A stretch of 64,000 bases of DNA from Lepidonotus clava (Eukaryota > Annelida > Polychaeta > Phyllodocida > Polynoidae): contig OW387147.1 of NCBI GenBank assembly GCA_936440205.1, forward strand, positions 18,625,629-18,689,628. Direction: 5' to 3'. Positions 61,210-64,000 of this stretch are shown here, piece by piece; position 1 is the first letter of the stretch, and each line of letters opens with the position of its first letter. The notes under the pieces were generated by a model. The model was not told the origin of the DNA. It saw nothing but the letters and a program-made list of their open reading frames with translations, and did no database searches. The translations under genes were made by a program, and so were the position numbers.

Positions 61210-64000
61210 TTTTTTTTTTTTTGTTTTTTGTTTTTTTTATTGAGCTTTTATACAGTAGACACACCTCAGCGCTATGCGCTGCTTTTCTGGTAGTACACTG
61301 TTTTATATCAGAAATACTTATTACAGTGTTTATAGATCATCATAGTCGACACACAAAGAAACCATAGAGGTTCTTATCTTTATACTCATTATCCAGTACA
61401 ATGTAATGCACCACACTGCCCCAATATATGTATGGCAGTGTATTAAGTAGTATGTGAACCTATACATTGAATAAGAGGAGGGGGGGGGGAGATAGGAGAG
61501 AAGGAAACCCGATTTCACATCCTTGGTAAACAATGGCACAACTCTTTTGGTGTCAGATCCCAAGATGAGTCTTACACCTAAATTTAAATTCCTTATAATT
61601 TTGAGAGTTTTGGATCTCTAATGGTAATCCATTCCATAACTTAGAACCACAATACATCGGACAACTGAATGATTTGGTCAATTGTACATTGGGTACCTTC
61701 AGTACCTTTTTGTCGAACTGTCTTGTTCGGACATCCCGTGTATCTAGATAAGTGTCAGTACCAGAACGTTTATACATCAAGCCTGCCATATGCAATGTAC
61801 GACGTTGAGCAAGATTACCAGTACCTACCCGAGTTACAAGGTCTAACGTGGTCATGGTTGGATCAGGACAACAAATTCTCAGAAAACGGTTTTGCATGGA
61901 TTGAAGCTTTTTCAGTTTATCACATGGTAAACGCATATAAATAAAATCGTTATAATCAAAAATAGGCTGGATTGTTGCTTTATACAGGACTATCGCAGTA
62001 TCAGTATTAATCAGGGCTCGAATTTTTCCAAATGTATCCTTTTTCTCAGATAATATACCCATAATTTTTTGATATTGTTTTAATCCATTTAGCTTGTCGT
62101 CGAAAATTGTTCCCAGGTACTTATATTCATGTGTAGGATTCAAAGCATTCGGACCAAGATTCAATTTAAAATTCTCGTGATCCCTATGTTTTCTATAACC
62201 AAAATGTACGTATTCAGTTTTACTTGAGTTTAATGTAATTTTATTAGCATTACACCAATAAAACACATTATTTAAATCATCCTGTAATTTAGTCTGGGTT
62301 ATCAGATCATTTGTCCCTGAGTAATACAAAACTGTGTCATCGGCAAACAACAAACATTTCACTTCGTTCAACAAACTGGGTAGATCATTAATGTATACTA
62401 AAAACAACATCGGGCCCAATGTTGACCCCTGTGGAACTCCGGTCGTTAATACACTAGGTTCAGATTTTTCTCCTTTATAGATAGTACATTGTGACCGATT
62501 AGCTAAATAACTCTTCATCAAGAGTAGGGAATTCATGCGCAATCCACTATGATCTAATTTTTTAAATAGTATATCATGGTTAATGGTATCAAACGCTTTC
62601 TTTATATCCAGAAATACCGCAACCGTTGCTAGTCCTTTATCCAAGCCGATCGCCAGTTCATCAATAAGGTTAGCAGCAGCACTGGTAGTAGAATGATCTT
62701 TCCTAAATCCATGCTGCTTATCAGAGAAGTAATTAGTATTTTCATAGAATGGTTTAATTTGTTCGTGAATTAGTTGTTCGCAAATTTTACCTGGTATTGG
62801 CAGAAGTGATATGGGTCTTAGTTCGGATGGTGATTTTGGCTGGCTTGTCTTTGGTATTGGAACAACGGTCGCGCATTTCCATAAGTCAGGAAAGGTAGTT
62901 GTATCTATAATTTTGTTGAATAAATGGCACAATACGTCCGGTCGATACAACATAGCATCCTTAAACAATCTTGTTCCATATAAAGTTGACCCTGAGGATT
63001 TATATATAGAAACATTCTTTATCTTTTCAATCACATTGTCCAACGTAAACTCTCTAAAACCAAAGCTCTCTTCATTTGGAGCCTGGTGAATAGTTAGCTG
63101 ATCCAACATATCTCGGTCAAACCTTTTCGCCAAGTTGGGGCCTATAGTAGCAAAGTAACTATTAATTTCCTCAGCAGTGTTATAGTCTGTTAATGGAATA
63201 CCTGTTTGTTCATTACAAAAATTAACATTTAAACTGGTATCCTTACTAAATAGTTCTGTTTGTATCGTTCTCCAGAACTTTTTCGGATTAGTTTTGTGTC
63301 TATTAAGTTCCTCCTTTATGTATTCACTCTTAGCATTCTTAATAGCATTATTAGTTCTATTACGGAGATTCTTTGCTAGAAACCAATCCTCAGGTTTACA
63401 GGTTCGCTTAGCTTTTCGGTAAAAATAATCTCTATCTTTTTGCAGGCTTACCAGTTCATCAGTCAACCAAGCTGGTCTATCTATTCTAGTTTCGAATGTC
63501 TTTTCGGGAGTTAATTCATTGGCTAGGTATTCAAGGCCATTATTCAGTTTGACGCAACATATATTAGGATCAGCCTCAGCAAGCAAGTCATCAAATAGTC
63601 CAGTGTCGTCTATCTTTGTGTGTAATTTCTGTACATTATAATTTCTATATGATCTGATTCTTAGTTTCGCCTTTTCAAAACATTCTTTGGATTTTTTCTT
63701 AATAACATAAATAGGTTGATGGTCACTTAAAAACCAATCAATGGTACCAGCTTCCTGGATATTAGACATGTCACAAAACAACAGATCGATCATTGAGCTC
63801 TTTTCCTGAGTACATCTTGTTGGAGATTTCGTTAGTTGTTTGAGGTTATTTAAATCTTCAAATGTTTTTAGTTTTTTGGTTTCAGATAATTTCTTATTAG
63901 AATAGTCAATATTGAAATCGCCAAGCACAACCAAATCTTTTCGGGTTCGATTTGGTATGGAGGTAATCAAATCGTTCAAATGATCAAGCATGTTTGTGAC
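61209..64000 (-). mobile_element. CR1/Jockey-group LINE, 3' part, apparently recent
   Basis: The poly-A tail is the T-rich run at 61209-61238 on the plus strand. About 315 bp of 3' UTR and one long open frame lie upstream of it. The element continues beyond position 64000. It interrupts the second YR element's recombinase. The uninterrupted frame and preserved tail point to a recent insertion. Confidence 0.85.
61553..64000 (-). CDS. LINE endonuclease / reverse transcriptase, partial at window edge
   Basis: The frame is open from the window end to a stop at 61553 (over 812 codons). Counting from the Met at 63991, the apurinic-type endonuclease C-terminal half shows GDFNID (24-29) and SDHQPI (about 89-94). 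The RT shows GFRKDHSTTSAA, VFLDIKKAFDTINHDIL, TGVPQGSTLGPMLFLVYIND and FADDTVLYY (from 549). A thumb and tail region (EYKYLGTIFDDKLNG, FDYNDFIY) closes the protein. It encodes the nuclease and polymerase for target-primed reverse transcription. The true start and upstream ORF are outside the window. Clade placement (CR1/L2/Jockey group) is by motif resemblance only. Confidence 0.88.
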   Translation of the reverse strand, partial: VTNMLDHLNDLITSIPNRTRKDLVVLGDFNIDYSNKKLSETKKLKTFEDLNNLKQLTKSPTRCTQEKSSMIDLLFCDMSNIQEAGTIDWFLSDHQPIYVIKKKSKECFEKAKLRIRSYRNYNVQKLHTKIDDTGLFDDLLAEADPNICCVKLNNGLEYLANELTPEKTFETRIDRPAWLTDELVSLQKDRDYFYRKAKRTCKPEDWFLAKNLRNRTNNAIKNAKSEYIKEELNRHKTNPKKFWRTIQTELFSKDTSLNVNFCNEQTGIPLTDYNTAEEINSYFATIGPNLAKRFDRDMLDQLTIHQAPNEESFGFREFTLDNVIEKIKNVSIYKSSGSTLYGTRLFKDAMLYRPDVLCHLFNKIIDTTTFPDLWKCATVVPIPKTSQPKSPSELRPISLLPIPGKICEQLIHEQIKPFYENTNYFSDKQHGFRKDHSTTSAAANLIDELAIGLDKGLATVAVFLDIKKAFDTINHDILFKKLDHSGLRMNSLLLMKSYLANRSQCTIYKGEKSEPSVLTTGVPQGSTLGPMLFLVYINDLPSLLNEVKCLLFADDTVLYYSGTNDLITQTKLQDDLNNVFYWCNANKITLNSSKTEYVHFGYRKHRDHENFKLNLGPNALNPTHEYKYLGTIFDDKLNGLKQYQKIMGILSEKKDTFGKIRALINTDTAIVLYKATIQPIFDYNDFIYMRLPCDKLKKLQSMQNRFLRICCPDPTMTTLDLVTRVGTGNLAQRRTLHMAGLMYKRSGTDTYLDTRDVRTRQFDKKVLKVPNVQLTKSFSCPMYCGSKLWNGLPLEIQNSQNYKEFKFRCKTHLGI

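Overview
This is eukaryotic genomic DNA from a repeat-dense marine invertebrate. The mix of a CYP3-clan P450, a KMT5A-type SET gene, Ngaro-like tyrosine-recombinase (YR) retrotransposons, Penelope and CR1/Jockey-group elements, tRNA-derived SINEs and many MITEs would fit an invertebrate deuterostome such as amphioxus. The sequence alone does not fix the species. There are no bacterial-type operons, no CRISPR array, and no stand-alone rRNA or tRNA genes.

Two host genes can be built from GT-AG exons. On the plus strand, six phase-compatible exons (3062 to 24409) encode most of a SET methyltransferase domain like KMT5A/SETD8. They splice in frame into a complete two-zinc-ribbon RPA12 (POLR1H, RNA polymerase I subunit) module. 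The 5' exons lie outside the window. The zinc-ribbon exon has no start codon of its own, and the catalytic acidic pair of the C-terminal ribbon reads QE instead of DE. This SET-RPA12 chimera is the most interesting candidate here. On the minus strand, fourteen exons (44492 down to 27293) encode a complete 519-residue CYP3-clan cytochrome P450. The two genes converge on an intergenic stretch of about 2.9 kb.

The rest is mobile DNA. A Ngaro-like YR retrotransposon fossil (4424 to 16538) fills the large SET-gene intron. It is itself interrupted by a 7.3-kb DNA transposon (6807 to 14141) that has subterminal repeats, a 74-bp tandem array and an unidentified GC-richer core. The P450 introns carry gypsy fragments, MITEs and minisatellites. 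Just upstream of the P450 promoter region lies a tandem array of about 2.4 kb with a 39-bp unit. From 48.6 to 55.7 kb there are a decayed gypsy element, a full-length tRNA-SINE and a Penelope-like element split by about 2.2 kb of inserted DNA. The window ends with a second YR retroelement (59744 to about 61209, minus) cut by a CR1/Jockey-group LINE (61209 to beyond 64000, minus) whose reading frame is open to the window edge.

Exon boundaries were derived by hand from splice consensus, reading phase and family resemblance. No transcript or database evidence was available.
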